Origin: Glaciecola blandensis
GTDB lineage: Bacteria > Pseudomonadota > Gammaproteobacteria > Enterobacterales > Alteromonadaceae
Assembly: GCF_031846165.1 (NCBI RefSeq)
Contig: NZ_JAVRIE010000001.1
Location: 1,116,001-1,180,000, forward strand
DNA length: 64,000 nucleotides
Direction: 5' to 3'
The position numbers and the translations under genes are program-made. Below the pieces are notes generated by a model. It was not told the DNA's origin. It worked only from the letters and a program-made list of their open reading frames with translations, and searched no databases. Of this stretch, positions 55,343 to 62,847 are shown piece by piece; the first letter of the stretch is position 1; each line of letters begins with the position of its first letter.

Positions 55343-55356
55343 CTCGATCAAAGAGC
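55327..55356. other. Hairpin at the convergent ends of the protease gene and fadH
   Basis: GCTCTTTGA-N12-TCAAAGAGC, a perfect 9-bp stem overlapping the protease stop codon. There is no clear T-run on either strand. It may protect or end both transcripts. Confidence 0.45.
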
Positions 55357-55372
55357 GACAACTTTCTTTCGC

Positions 55373-57406
55373 TTAAAGACTCGCCGCTAAGCGCGTACCT
55401 TGGTCGATTGCTCGTTTCGCATCCAATTCAGCAGCAACATCCGCACCACCGATTAAATGGCAAGGCGCATTGAGGCCTTCGGACAACTCACGACGCGGCA
55501 ACTGACCAGCACAAATGACCACATTATCTACCGGCAATACTTGCTCATCATCATTGATCCGTATGTGCAGACCTGCGTCATCAATCTTTACATATTCGAC
55601 ACCAGCGAGCATGTTAACGCCTTTCATCATTAAACCTGCTCTATGTGCCCAACCTGTCGTCTTACCTAAACCCGCACCAACTTTGGACGATTTACGCTGA
55701 AGTAAAAAGATCTCTCGCGGCGAAGGCTCAGGCAAGGCTTTCACTCCTTCAACACCGCCTCGCGATGAGAACGTCATGTCAATACCCCACTCTTTCATAA
55801 AGGCTGGGATATTTGTACTGGTCGATTGTTTGCCATGAGATAAGAATTCTGATGTATCAAAACCGATACCGCCTGCACCCATGACAGCCACACTTTTACC
55901 CACCGGCTTTTTATGTTTCAGCACGTCAATATAAGACAACACTTTTGGATGGTTGATGCCTTCAATTTCTGGTGTTCTAGGCACTATACCCGTGGCTAGT
56001 ATCACCTCATCAAAATTGGCATTGTTGAGATCCTCTACTGACACTTTAGTGTTCAATTGCACATCAACCCCATACAGATTTAGCATCACACCGAAATAGC
56101 GGATTGTTTCGTAAAACTCTTCTTTCCCCGGTACTTGCTTGGCAATGTTAAATTGCCCTCCAATCTCACTGTCGGCATCAAACAGAGTCACTTTATGACC
56201 TCGCTGTGCCGCTGTTGTTGCAGCCGCTAAACCCGCTGGACCCGCGCCAACTACTGCGATTTTTTTCACTGCAGTGCATGGTTCAATGCTGAACTCAGTC
56301 TCGTGGCAGGCTCTTGGGTTAACCAAACAACTGGTCATCTTGCCTTCAAATGCGTGATCTAGGCAGGCCTGATTACAGCCAATACAAGTATTGATTTGAC
56401 TGGCTTTATTGGCTTTTGCTTTGTTTACAAACTCGGCGTCTGCTAAGAACGGTCGCGCCATAGAGACCATATCAGCATCGCCACGTGCTAGTACTTCTTC
56501 AGCCACTTCGGGCGTATTAATACGATTCGAAGTAATGACTGGGATATTTAAAGCCTCTCGGAACTTAGCGGTTACCCAAGTAAAAGCAGCGCGAGGAACT
56601 TTTGTTGCGATAGTTGGGATCCGAGCTTCGTGCCAACCAATACCGGTATTGATAATCGTCGCTCCGGCTTGCTCTATGGCTAAACCAAGTTCAACCACTT
56701 CTTCATAGGTAGAGCCACCCTCAACTAAATCCAACATGGACAATCGATAAATGATAATAAACTTTTCACCGACTGCCTCACGCACTCTGCGTACCACTTC
56801 TGTGGGCAGTTTTATTCTGTTTTTATACTCACCGCCCCATTGGTCAGAACGAAAGTTGGTTCGAGCGGCAATAAACTGGTTTAAGAAGTACCCTTCCGAA
56901 CCCATAATTTCAACGCCGTCGTAACCCGCCCGTTTGGCCTGTTCAGCGGTAAACACGAAATCATCAATTTGCTTTTGAATGCCTTCTTCATCCAGTTCTT
57001 TTGGCGTAAAAGGGTTGATAGGTGCTTGTACTGCTGAAGGAGCAACTAGGTCTTTGTTATAAGCGTAGCGGCCGGTGTGCAAAATTTGCATACAAATCTT
57101 ACCACCCTCTGCATGCACTGCTGCGGTGACTTCTTTGTGGTGCTCTACCGCTTCGTCCGAATCCAAACGCTTAGTAATGGCATGAGTAGCCCCTTCATCA
57201 TTCGGTCCGATACCACCTGTCACAATCAAGCCCACACCGCCTTTCGCACGTTCTGCAAAAAACGCCGCCATACGTTTATGGCCGTTTGGCGCCTCTTCAA
57301 GGCCGGTGTGCATTGACCCCATCAATACTCGATTCTTAAGAGTAGTGAAGCCTAAATCAAGTGGACGAAATAAATGTGGGTATGGTGTGTCAACAGAATG
57401 TGTCAT
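55373..57406 (-). CDS. fadH: 2,4-dienoyl-CoA reductase FadH
   Basis: NADPH-dependent reductase needed for beta-oxidation of polyunsaturated fatty acids, 677 residues. An old-yellow-enzyme FMN barrel (about 1-350, 'VLMGSMHTGLEE') is followed by the [4Fe-4S] cysteines ('CIGCNQACLDHAFEGKMTSC'). A C-terminal FAD/NADPH domain begins 'KIAVVGAGPAGLAAATTA'. It lies next to fadR, its presumed regulator, on the same strand. Confidence 0.96.
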   Translation of the reverse strand: MTHSVDTPYPHLFRPLDLGFTTLKNRVLMGSMHTGLEEAPNGHKRMAAFFAERAKGGVGLIVTGGIGPNDEGATHAITKRLDSDEAVEHHKEVTAAVHAEGGKICMQILHTGRYAYNKDLVAPSAVQAPINPFTPKELDEEGIQKQIDDFVFTAEQAKRAGYDGVEIMGSEGYFLNQFIAARTNFRSDQWGGEYKNRIKLPTEVVRRVREAVGEKFIIIYRLSMLDLVEGGSTYEEVVELGLAIEQAGATIINTGIGWHEARIPTIATKVPRAAFTWVTAKFREALNIPVITSNRINTPEVAEEVLARGDADMVSMARPFLADAEFVNKAKANKASQINTCIGCNQACLDHAFEGKMTSCLVNPRACHETEFSIEPCTAVKKIAVVGAGPAGLAAATTAAQRGHKVTLFDADSEIGGQFNIAKQVPGKEEFYETIRYFGVMLNLYGVDVQLNTKVSVEDLNNANFDEVILATGIVPRTPEIEGINHPKVLSYIDVLKHKKPVGKSVAVMGAGGIGFDTSEFLSHGKQSTSTNIPAFMKEWGIDMTFSSRGGVEGVKALPEPSPREIFLLQRKSSKVGAGLGKTTGWAHRAGLMMKGVNMLAGVEYVKIDDAGLHIRINDDEQVLPVDNVVICAGQLPRRELSEGLNAPCHLIGGADVAAELDAKRAIDQGTRLAASL

Positions 57407-57464
57407 GCTGAGCCCTCAGAAAGTCTATGGAATTATTACAGTGTCACGATACGATGAGTCGCGG

Positions 57465-58175
57465 CTAGTCTACGATATTATTAGGCAAATCTTTACGAAC
57501 TTGTTGCCAAATTTTACCACTCTCAATACCATACTTCCGCACAACAGCGATAACACGGTCTGCATCATCAGTGCTTAGCACTTCAAGTAAGTGTTGGTAG
57601 TATTCGGTAGCTACGTCACGAGCTGCTTGGTGAGAGAAAAAGTAACCACCAATACGCGCATAAATACTTCTAAAACCATTCATCATAAGCACGTATACAG
57701 GGTTATTTGATGCAAACGCTAAATCGTGATGCATTTGGTAGTCGAAGTGTGCAAATGCTTTACCATCTTGGCTCACATCTGAATATCTGGCGATAATCTC
57801 TTTACACTTTTCAGCATTCTGCTTAAAAGCAGCGCGCATAAATACGGCACTTAAATTTGTTCTCGCAGAAAGTAAATTATCAACGAGTTGGGGACGGCCA
57901 TCTTGGTCAAGGCGCGCAAGCGTTTCGAGAATATTCAAACCGCATGTTTCCCAAAAATTGTTTACTTTCGTCGGTTTGCCATGTTGAATAGTCAACCAGC
58001 CATCTCTAGCAAGACGTTGTAAAACCTCACGTAATGTAGTTCTCGTTACACCAATAAGTTCAGACAATTCACGTTCTGCAGGCAAAATAGTTCCCGGTGG
58101 GAAACGGCCGCTCCAAATAGACTCGACAATATATTCTTCTGCGAATCCTGCAGGGCTTTGTGACTTATATATCAT
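57465..58175 (-). CDS. fadR: Fatty-acid metabolism regulator FadR
   Basis: GntR-family regulator, 236 residues, that represses fad genes and activates fab genes until long-chain acyl-CoA binds. The winged helix is nearly identical to E. coli ('FPPGTILPAERELSELIGVT', 'TTLREVLQRLARDGWLTI'), and the FadR C-terminal ligand domain follows. I choose the ATG of 'MIYKSQSPAGF', with GAGAG just upstream; an upstream ATG would add six residues and lacks a ribosome site. A FadR-box-like sequence lies 33 bases before this ATG. Confidence 0.95.
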   Translation of the reverse strand: MIYKSQSPAGFAEEYIVESIWSGRFPPGTILPAERELSELIGVTRTTLREVLQRLARDGWLTIQHGKPTKVNNFWETCGLNILETLARLDQDGRPQLVDNLLSARTNLSAVFMRAAFKQNAEKCKEIIARYSDVSQDGKAFAHFDYQMHHDLAFASNNPVYVLMMNGFRSIYARIGGYFFSHQAARDVATEYYQHLLEVLSTDDADRVIAVVRKYGIESGKIWQQVRKDLPNNIVD

Positions 58176-58207
58176 TCTTCTCTCAGACAACATGTAACGA
58201 AAAAGTT

Positions 58208-58224
58208 AACTGATTGTACCAGAT
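58208..58224. promoter_or_regulatory. FadR-like operator upstream of fadR
   Basis: AACTGATTGTACCAGAT fits the FadR consensus ANCTGGTCNGACCNGNT with three mismatches at conserved positions and keeps its dyad symmetry. Its place before fadR suggests autoregulation. Confidence 0.5.
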
Positions 58225-58299
58225 GGTTTTGACAAAGAAAGTAATAATCCTTTAGTTATTCACAAAACAAGCGAAAACCTAGACAAGCAAACGATTTGT

Positions 58300-58455
58300 A
58301 TGGCATTGCCATATAAGATAATGTTAGCCATCGCGGGGCAACTTGCGGTATATTTCGATTTATTCGAGGGCACGGAACAGCTATATGACCAGCATCTGAT
58401 CGAACACTATAGTGCGAGTGAGATGCTTGATAGTGGCACAAACAAACGCCATTAG
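58300..58455 (+). CDS. Doubtful 51-aa ORF between fadR and dsbB
   Basis: An ATG frame of 51 codons with a short hydrophobic start ('MALPYKIMLAIAGQLAVYF') and a polar, acidic tail. The same frame stays open further upstream. No clear ribosome site is visible. It fills the space where E. coli has nhaB, but I see no likeness to NhaB. It may be a small gene or chance. Confidence 0.25.
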   Translation: MALPYKIMLAIAGQLAVYFDLFEGTEQLYDQHLIEHYSASEMLDSGTNKRH

Positions 58456-58499
58456 GGACGCTAGCGTATATTTAACTATCTGAAAATAAGTAGGTTTTG

Positions 58500-59015
58500 A
58501 TGTTATACAAGATTCAACTTTGGTCACACACTCGTTCAGCTTGGCAACTGTTATTTTTATCTGGCGCTATCTTATTAGCTGCTGCTTTATATTTTCAACA
58601 CGTTGTTGGTCTTGAACCATGCGTAATGTGCATCTATCAACGAACTGCGGTCGTCGGTATTATGCTTGCCGGTTTATTGCCAGTAATTAGTAATATCTTC
58701 TTAGTGCGCATGATGGCCTATGCGATATGGGGAACGTCAGCTGTTAAAGGTTATGTCTTAGCCTCTGAACACAAAGAAATTTTGTTCAGCGAAAATGCCT
58801 TTTTCGTACCCTGTCCTGTTGAACCTCAATTCCCTTCGTTCATGCCATTGCATGAGTGGATACCCGATGTCTTTGCCGCTCCAGGTAGCTGTTTAGAAAA
58901 TACTTGGCAGTTCTTCTCGATGGGCATGGCTGAGTGGATGCAAATCATCTTCGTTATGTATATTGCAGTGTTTGGCCTAATGTTTATGTCTCAATTTGTG
59001 AGCAAAAAGGTCTAA
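58500..59015 (+). CDS. dsbB: Disulfide-bond oxidoreductase DsbB
   Basis: Inner-membrane protein of 171 residues with four helices that reoxidises DsbA and passes electrons to ubiquinone. The cysteine pairs are Cys41/Cys44 ('EPCVMCIYQR') and Cys105/Cys131, at almost exactly the E. coli positions. AGTAGG lies about six bases before the ATG. It lies beside fadR as in enterobacteria, but nhaB is absent from between them. Confidence 0.95.
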   Translation: MLYKIQLWSHTRSAWQLLFLSGAILLAAALYFQHVVGLEPCVMCIYQRTAVVGIMLAGLLPVISNIFLVRMMAYAIWGTSAVKGYVLASEHKEILFSENAFFVPCPVEPQFPSFMPLHEWIPDVFAAPGSCLENTWQFFSMGMAEWMQIIFVMYIAVFGLMFMSQFVSKKV

Positions 59016-59028
59016 GAAGGCGATAGCT

Positions 59029-59049
59029 AAAAAGGCGCTATATAGCGCC
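59029..59049 (-). terminator. Terminator after ycgN
   Basis: The perfect palindrome GGCGCTATATAGCGCC followed by TTTTT on the minus strand, 20 bases beyond the ycgN stop. It may also serve dsbB in the other direction. Confidence 0.85.
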
Positions 59050-59068
59050 AATCCAGGATATAGGCATG

Positions 59069-59608
59069 CTACTCTACATCGTTCAAAGGCCAAGTGACGA
59101 TGTAGTCTTCAAACTTTTGCATGTCTACATCATTTTCACTCACTGTCTGTCCTCTCACCGAAATGCCATTTTCATGCATTTTGCTTTTTTTACCCTTATT
59201 CAATAAAGGGTGCCACGACGCCAACCCTCGCCCTTCATGCATTCTGCGATAGCTACATGACTTCGGCATATAGAAAATGTCTTTTAAGTTTTCTTTCGTT
59301 AACGTAACGCAATGCGGGACCAACTCACTGCGCTTATCATATTGGGTACATTCACAATGTTTGGTATGCAAAAGCTCGCAAACGATATTCGTAAAAAATA
59401 CTTCTTCACCATCCACGCCTTGACTGGTTGGCATGGGCTCATGTTCGGCAACATCGCCAGCGTCATCATCGTCCATGAACTTGTGAAGACAGCATTTAGC
59501 ACAGCCATCGCAAATAGCTTCCCACTGCGATCTGTTCATATCCTCTAATGCTGTATCCAGCCAAAATTCTGACTCGATTAACGATTTTGTATAAGGTGTT
59601 TTTCTCAT
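59069..59608 (-). CDS. ycgN: YcgN family cysteine-cluster protein
   Basis: 179 residues, UPF0260/YcgN. A conserved 'WEAICDGCAKCCLHKFMDDDD' region and further cysteines ('CELLHTKHCECTQY', 'PHCVTLT', 'KSCSYRR') suggest a metal or Fe-S site. It is longer than E. coli YcgN (153) through a segment after residue 50. Function is unknown. It lies with ycgM, ycgL and rnd. Confidence 0.9.
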   Translation of the reverse strand: MRKTPYTKSLIESEFWLDTALEDMNRSQWEAICDGCAKCCLHKFMDDDDAGDVAEHEPMPTSQGVDGEEVFFTNIVCELLHTKHCECTQYDKRSELVPHCVTLTKENLKDIFYMPKSCSYRRMHEGRGLASWHPLLNKGKKSKMHENGISVRGQTVSENDVDMQKFEDYIVTWPLNDVE

Positions 59609-59656
59609 TTCATGAACCTTTGAAGGAATTGCGAGTTGTGATTCAAATTATGGAGC

Positions 59657-60334
59657 TTATTCAGCCAGTAAGACATTGCTAGACAGCTGTATCTTATCAT
59701 CCAGCGTCAATTGGAGTGAGTCCCCAACTTCAAGTGGCCCTACTCCTTTGGGTGTTCCCGTTAACACTATATCACCTGGGAGCAAGGTAAACACGGCTGA
59801 AATCTCAACCAATAAATCAAGCATAGGTCTAAGCATCAATCGAGTATCGCCTGATTGCCTTGTGACACTATTCACGTTTAAGCTGAATTCAAAATGGTCG
59901 TCCGCCTTTAAACCCTGCGTTAAAACGAAAGGTGACACTGGACAACTACCATCAAAGGCCTTAGCTCGCTCCCAAGGTTGCCCTTGAGCTTTCAGTTCAC
60001 TTTGTACATCGCGTAAAGTGAGATCTAATGCCAAGCCTATTCCAGCGATTACATCCCCCGCGTCATTCAGCGATAACTTGCTCGCCCGTTTACCAACTAA
60101 TAGGGCAATTTCAAGTTCATTATGACACTCGCCAAGACTTTGCGGGATATAAACGGCTTTTTGAACATCACATAAAGCACTTGCTGGCTTCATGAATAAC
60201 ATGGCTTTGTCGGGCACAGCATTGTTCAGTTCTTGAATATGATCAAGGTAGTTTCTACCGACACAAATAGCCTTTCCTACAGGAAGCTCAATCGGCGTAC
60301 CGTCTAATGTTGTATGTTGATAGTCCACCTGCAT
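59657..60334 (-). CDS. ycgM: Fumarylacetoacetate hydrolase-family protein YcgM
   Basis: 225 residues of the FAH fold, which hydrolyses or decarboxylates 1,3-diketones such as acylpyruvates or oxaloacetate. Metal ligands are in 'CHNELEIALLVG' (Glu pair) and 'GLALDLTLRDVQ'. 'LTGTPKGVGPLEVGDSL' is the usual C-terminal motif. Lies 8 bases after the transglycosylase gene on the same strand. The exact substrate is not shown. Confidence 0.9.
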   Translation of the reverse strand: MQVDYQHTTLDGTPIELPVGKAICVGRNYLDHIQELNNAVPDKAMLFMKPASALCDVQKAVYIPQSLGECHNELEIALLVGKRASKLSLNDAGDVIAGIGLALDLTLRDVQSELKAQGQPWERAKAFDGSCPVSPFVLTQGLKADDHFEFSLNVNSVTRQSGDTRLMLRPMLDLLVEISAVFTLLPGDIVLTGTPKGVGPLEVGDSLQLTLDDKIQLSSNVLLAE

Positions 60335-60342
60335 GCTTAGCC

Positions 60343-61344
60343 TTAACTACCTTTTCGAATACGATCAGCTAGGTAACCAACAGAAACGCCAAAATACATA
60401 GAGCGATTCCAACGCATCAGGGTATGAAAGTTATTGTAGACCAAGTAAATCCTGCCGTTAATATCATCTGGAAGAATCAGAGAGGCATTTAGATTAACCT
60501 GCGGTAAGGCGGTTTCATCGAACCGTGTGACCCCCAAATTTTGCCATGCTTGCAAGGGTAGCATTTTACTTTTTGCTAAACCCGATAGCGCATTAATTTG
60601 CGTTTTATCAAAATTATCACTGAGTTTTACCTGACGTCCCCACGTTTGACTGCCATTCCACCCCTCTTGAGATAAAAAGTTAGCGATGGAGGCGAACACA
60701 TCTTCTGGTGTACCCCATATATCCTTCTTACCGTCACCATCGCCGTCCACCGCGTAAGTTAAAAAAGAGCTAGGCATAAACTGGCTTTGTCCCATTGCGC
60801 CGGCCCAAGAGCCAGTAAACTGCTCGACAGAAATATGCCCTTCGTCGAGAATAGTCAAAGCGGCGAAGAACTGACGTTTAAATAATGCTTCACGTCTGCC
60901 GTCATAAGCCAGTGATACTAAAGAAGATAGTACCGGGTGCGAACCTTGAATGCGTCCAAAGTTGCTCTCATTCCCCCACAGAGCAACGATAAAACGTTTT
61001 TGCACATTGTACTTTTTCGCGACTTTAGTCAGTAAGGCATCATGTTCTTGCAGTTTTTCTACTGCTTGTTTGACCTTCCAGTCCGGCACTCTAGTTTGCA
61101 AGTAGGTGTCTAGCGTTAGCTTTTTCTCTGGTTGATTTTTATCCGCAGTCACTACCTTTTCACGTAGCTGAATCGTGGCAAAGGCCTCATCCAGCACCGC
61201 TTTGGAATAGCCTTTTTGCTCGGCTTCGAGACGTAAGGAAGCAAGATACTCATCGAAGCTACTCTGTTGCGCTGTGACACACGTGCTCACTGTGATGAAT
61301 ACAATGAATAATAAAAATTTCAGTCCAAGCTGAGTTTGATTCAT
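60343..61344 (-). CDS. MltB-type lytic murein transglycosylase
   Basis: About 333 residues, family 3 lytic transglycosylase (SLT_2), cleaving the MurNAc-GlcNAc bond to 1,6-anhydro ends. A signal peptide (about 1-26, ending 'TAQQ') sends it to the periplasm. The catalytic Glu is in 'ALWGNESNFGR', with 'GSWAGAMGQSQFMPSSF' downstream. I start at the second Met because GGAG lies six bases upstream. No lipobox is seen, so it is soluble. AnmK at 35255 would recycle its product. Confidence 0.9.
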   Translation of the reverse strand: MNQTQLGLKFLLFIVFITVSTCVTAQQSSFDEYLASLRLEAEQKGYSKAVLDEAFATIQLREKVVTADKNQPEKKLTLDTYLQTRVPDWKVKQAVEKLQEHDALLTKVAKKYNVQKRFIVALWGNESNFGRIQGSHPVLSSLVSLAYDGRREALFKRQFFAALTILDEGHISVEQFTGSWAGAMGQSQFMPSSFLTYAVDGDGDGKKDIWGTPEDVFASIANFLSQEGWNGSQTWGRQVKLSDNFDKTQINALSGLAKSKMLPLQAWQNLGVTRFDETALPQVNLNASLILPDDINGRIYLVYNNFHTLMRWNRSMYFGVSVGYLADRIRKGS

Positions 61345-61391
61345 GAAGAACTCCATAGAGAATAAACTAAATAAGGCGGGCTAATGCACAA

Positions 61392-61688
61392 TTAGAATTT
61401 TTTATCGGGTTGATCGCTCAAGCCTTTTTGCCGACGGTGTTTAACCAGCAGACTATCTTCTGTGGGAGGCAACTGTAAATAAAACCCTTTCTCTTTTAGG
61501 GCGTCAGCCAATTGCTTCGTATCGATAGGTCCTATTTTTCTGTCTTTATGCATCGGTATCAGCATAACAAAAATAGGCTTACCAAACATATCTAGCAACG
61601 CTTGCGGCACATCACTGAAATCAGCTTTTTTCGGGGTATAAAGGTAAGTGTCGGCTTTTTTAGAAGACTTATATACTGCGCAAAGCAT
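61392..61688 (-). CDS. ycgL: YcgL domain protein
   Basis: 98 residues when started at 'MLCAVYKSSKKADTYLYTPK', which aligns with the E. coli YcgL core; an upstream start would overlap rnd much more. It ends in a basic tail. It overlaps the end of rnd by 20 bases. YcgL proteins are small single-domain proteins of unknown role, usually near rnd or minCDE. Confidence 0.88.
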   Translation of the reverse strand: MLCAVYKSSKKADTYLYTPKKADFSDVPQALLDMFGKPIFVMLIPMHKDRKIGPIDTKQLADALKEKGFYLQLPPTEDSLLVKHRRQKGLSDQPDKKF

Positions 61689-62847
61689 TGAATTGTCCTG
61701 TATTGTCTTTTGCGAAAAGTGTTTGTAGTTTAGGTACAAACAATGCCTTTCGCCACCCACTTATAATATCAGGTTGGAGTGCCATCGCGTCTAACTCATC
61801 AAAATCAAACCAGCACCACTTTAACCACTGATTCAACTGCTTTTTAGATGCCAAGACTTCAGCCCGCGTATTGTTCTCAACAGCTAACTCGTCACATATA
61901 CGTTTCAATTCAGATAGTGCTTTTTTATAAGCTGAGAAGTCAATCAGTCTTTGAATTCTGCCGGGACAATCAGCCTGCTCAGTAGCACGAGCTTGCATCA
62001 CAAATGCTAGCAAGGTGTCGCAATGGATCCTCGCTTCTTTCGGTGTTATCGATTGCAACTGAAATAACTTTGCTTTGGTATCTGGCAGCTTCATTGCGAC
62101 TTCTAGCATAGACTGCTCTCGTAGCACAAAGTTAATGGCCATATCCCTTTTTTGTGCCTGTTCTAATCGCCATGCAGCAATCAATTTAAGCGCTTCACGT
62201 GAGTGAGCACCTAATTTCCAGTTATTTTTTATAGATAAGTAGGCATATTCAGAAGGTAAGTCAGTGCGCTTTTTTTGCGATAAAAAGGCGGATTCAGCAA
62301 AAACCCAATCTGTTTGCCCTAAGCTTTCTACCTGCTTTGCTAAGTCATGATAGACCGGCAGCAAATAAAATACATCTGCAGCTGCATAGTGGAGCTGCTC
62401 TGACGATAAAGGACGTGCAATCCAGTCAGTGCGAGATTCTCCTTTATCTACATGAACTTCTAATATTTGCTCTACGAGGTTTGCATAGCCCAAAGTTTGC
62501 CCCATATCTAATAGATTCGCTGCAAACTGAGTATCATATAAGGGCGATGGAACGACGCCTAGATTGTGCCATAAGGCATCGAGATCTTCAGAACAAGAAT
62601 GCAATACTTTAACAACGGATTCATCACAAAGAATATTCGAGAATATGCTTAAATCAGCAATGGCAACGGGATCTATCAGAGCTAAATGTTCACCATCATA
62701 AACCTGGATTAAACCAAGTTGAGGCACCAATGTTCGCGTTCTGACAAATTCCGTATCAATCGCTAGCGCGCTCGCCCATTTTATCTTTTCGCAGTATTCT
62801 ACCAGTGCTTTTTGTGTATCGATATATTCAAATTCAATCAACGCCAA
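61669..62847 (-). CDS. rnd: Ribonuclease D
   Basis: 392 residues. A 3'-5' exoribonuclease for tRNA 3'-end maturation. The DEDD exonuclease domain (about 1-200) has 'AIDTEFVRTRTLVPQLGLIQV', 'LHSCSEDLDAL' and 'QLHYAAADVFYLLPVY'. An HRDC domain follows (about 210-290). The start is TTG directly after the fadD stop codon, so the two are coupled. Confidence 0.95.
   Translation of the reverse strand: MALIEFEYIDTQKALVEYCEKIKWASALAIDTEFVRTRTLVPQLGLIQVYDGEHLALIDPVAIADLSIFSNILCDESVVKVLHSCSEDLDALWHNLGVVPSPLYDTQFAANLLDMGQTLGYANLVEQILEVHVDKGESRTDWIARPLSSEQLHYAAADVFYLLPVYHDLAKQVESLGQTDWVFAESAFLSQKKRTDLPSEYAYLSIKNNWKLGAHSREALKLIAAWRLEQAQKRDMAINFVLREQSMLEVAMKLPDTKAKLFQLQSITPKEARIHCDTLLAFVMQARATEQADCPGRIQRLIDFSAYKKALSELKRICDELAVENNTRAEVLASKKQLNQWLKWCWFDFDELDAMALQPDIISGWRKALFVPKLQTLFAKDNTGQFNALRSI

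Noticed and set aside
58256..58441. 61-codon minus-strand frame between fadR and dsbB
   Set aside because: No ribosome site and an unnatural His/Cys-rich composition.
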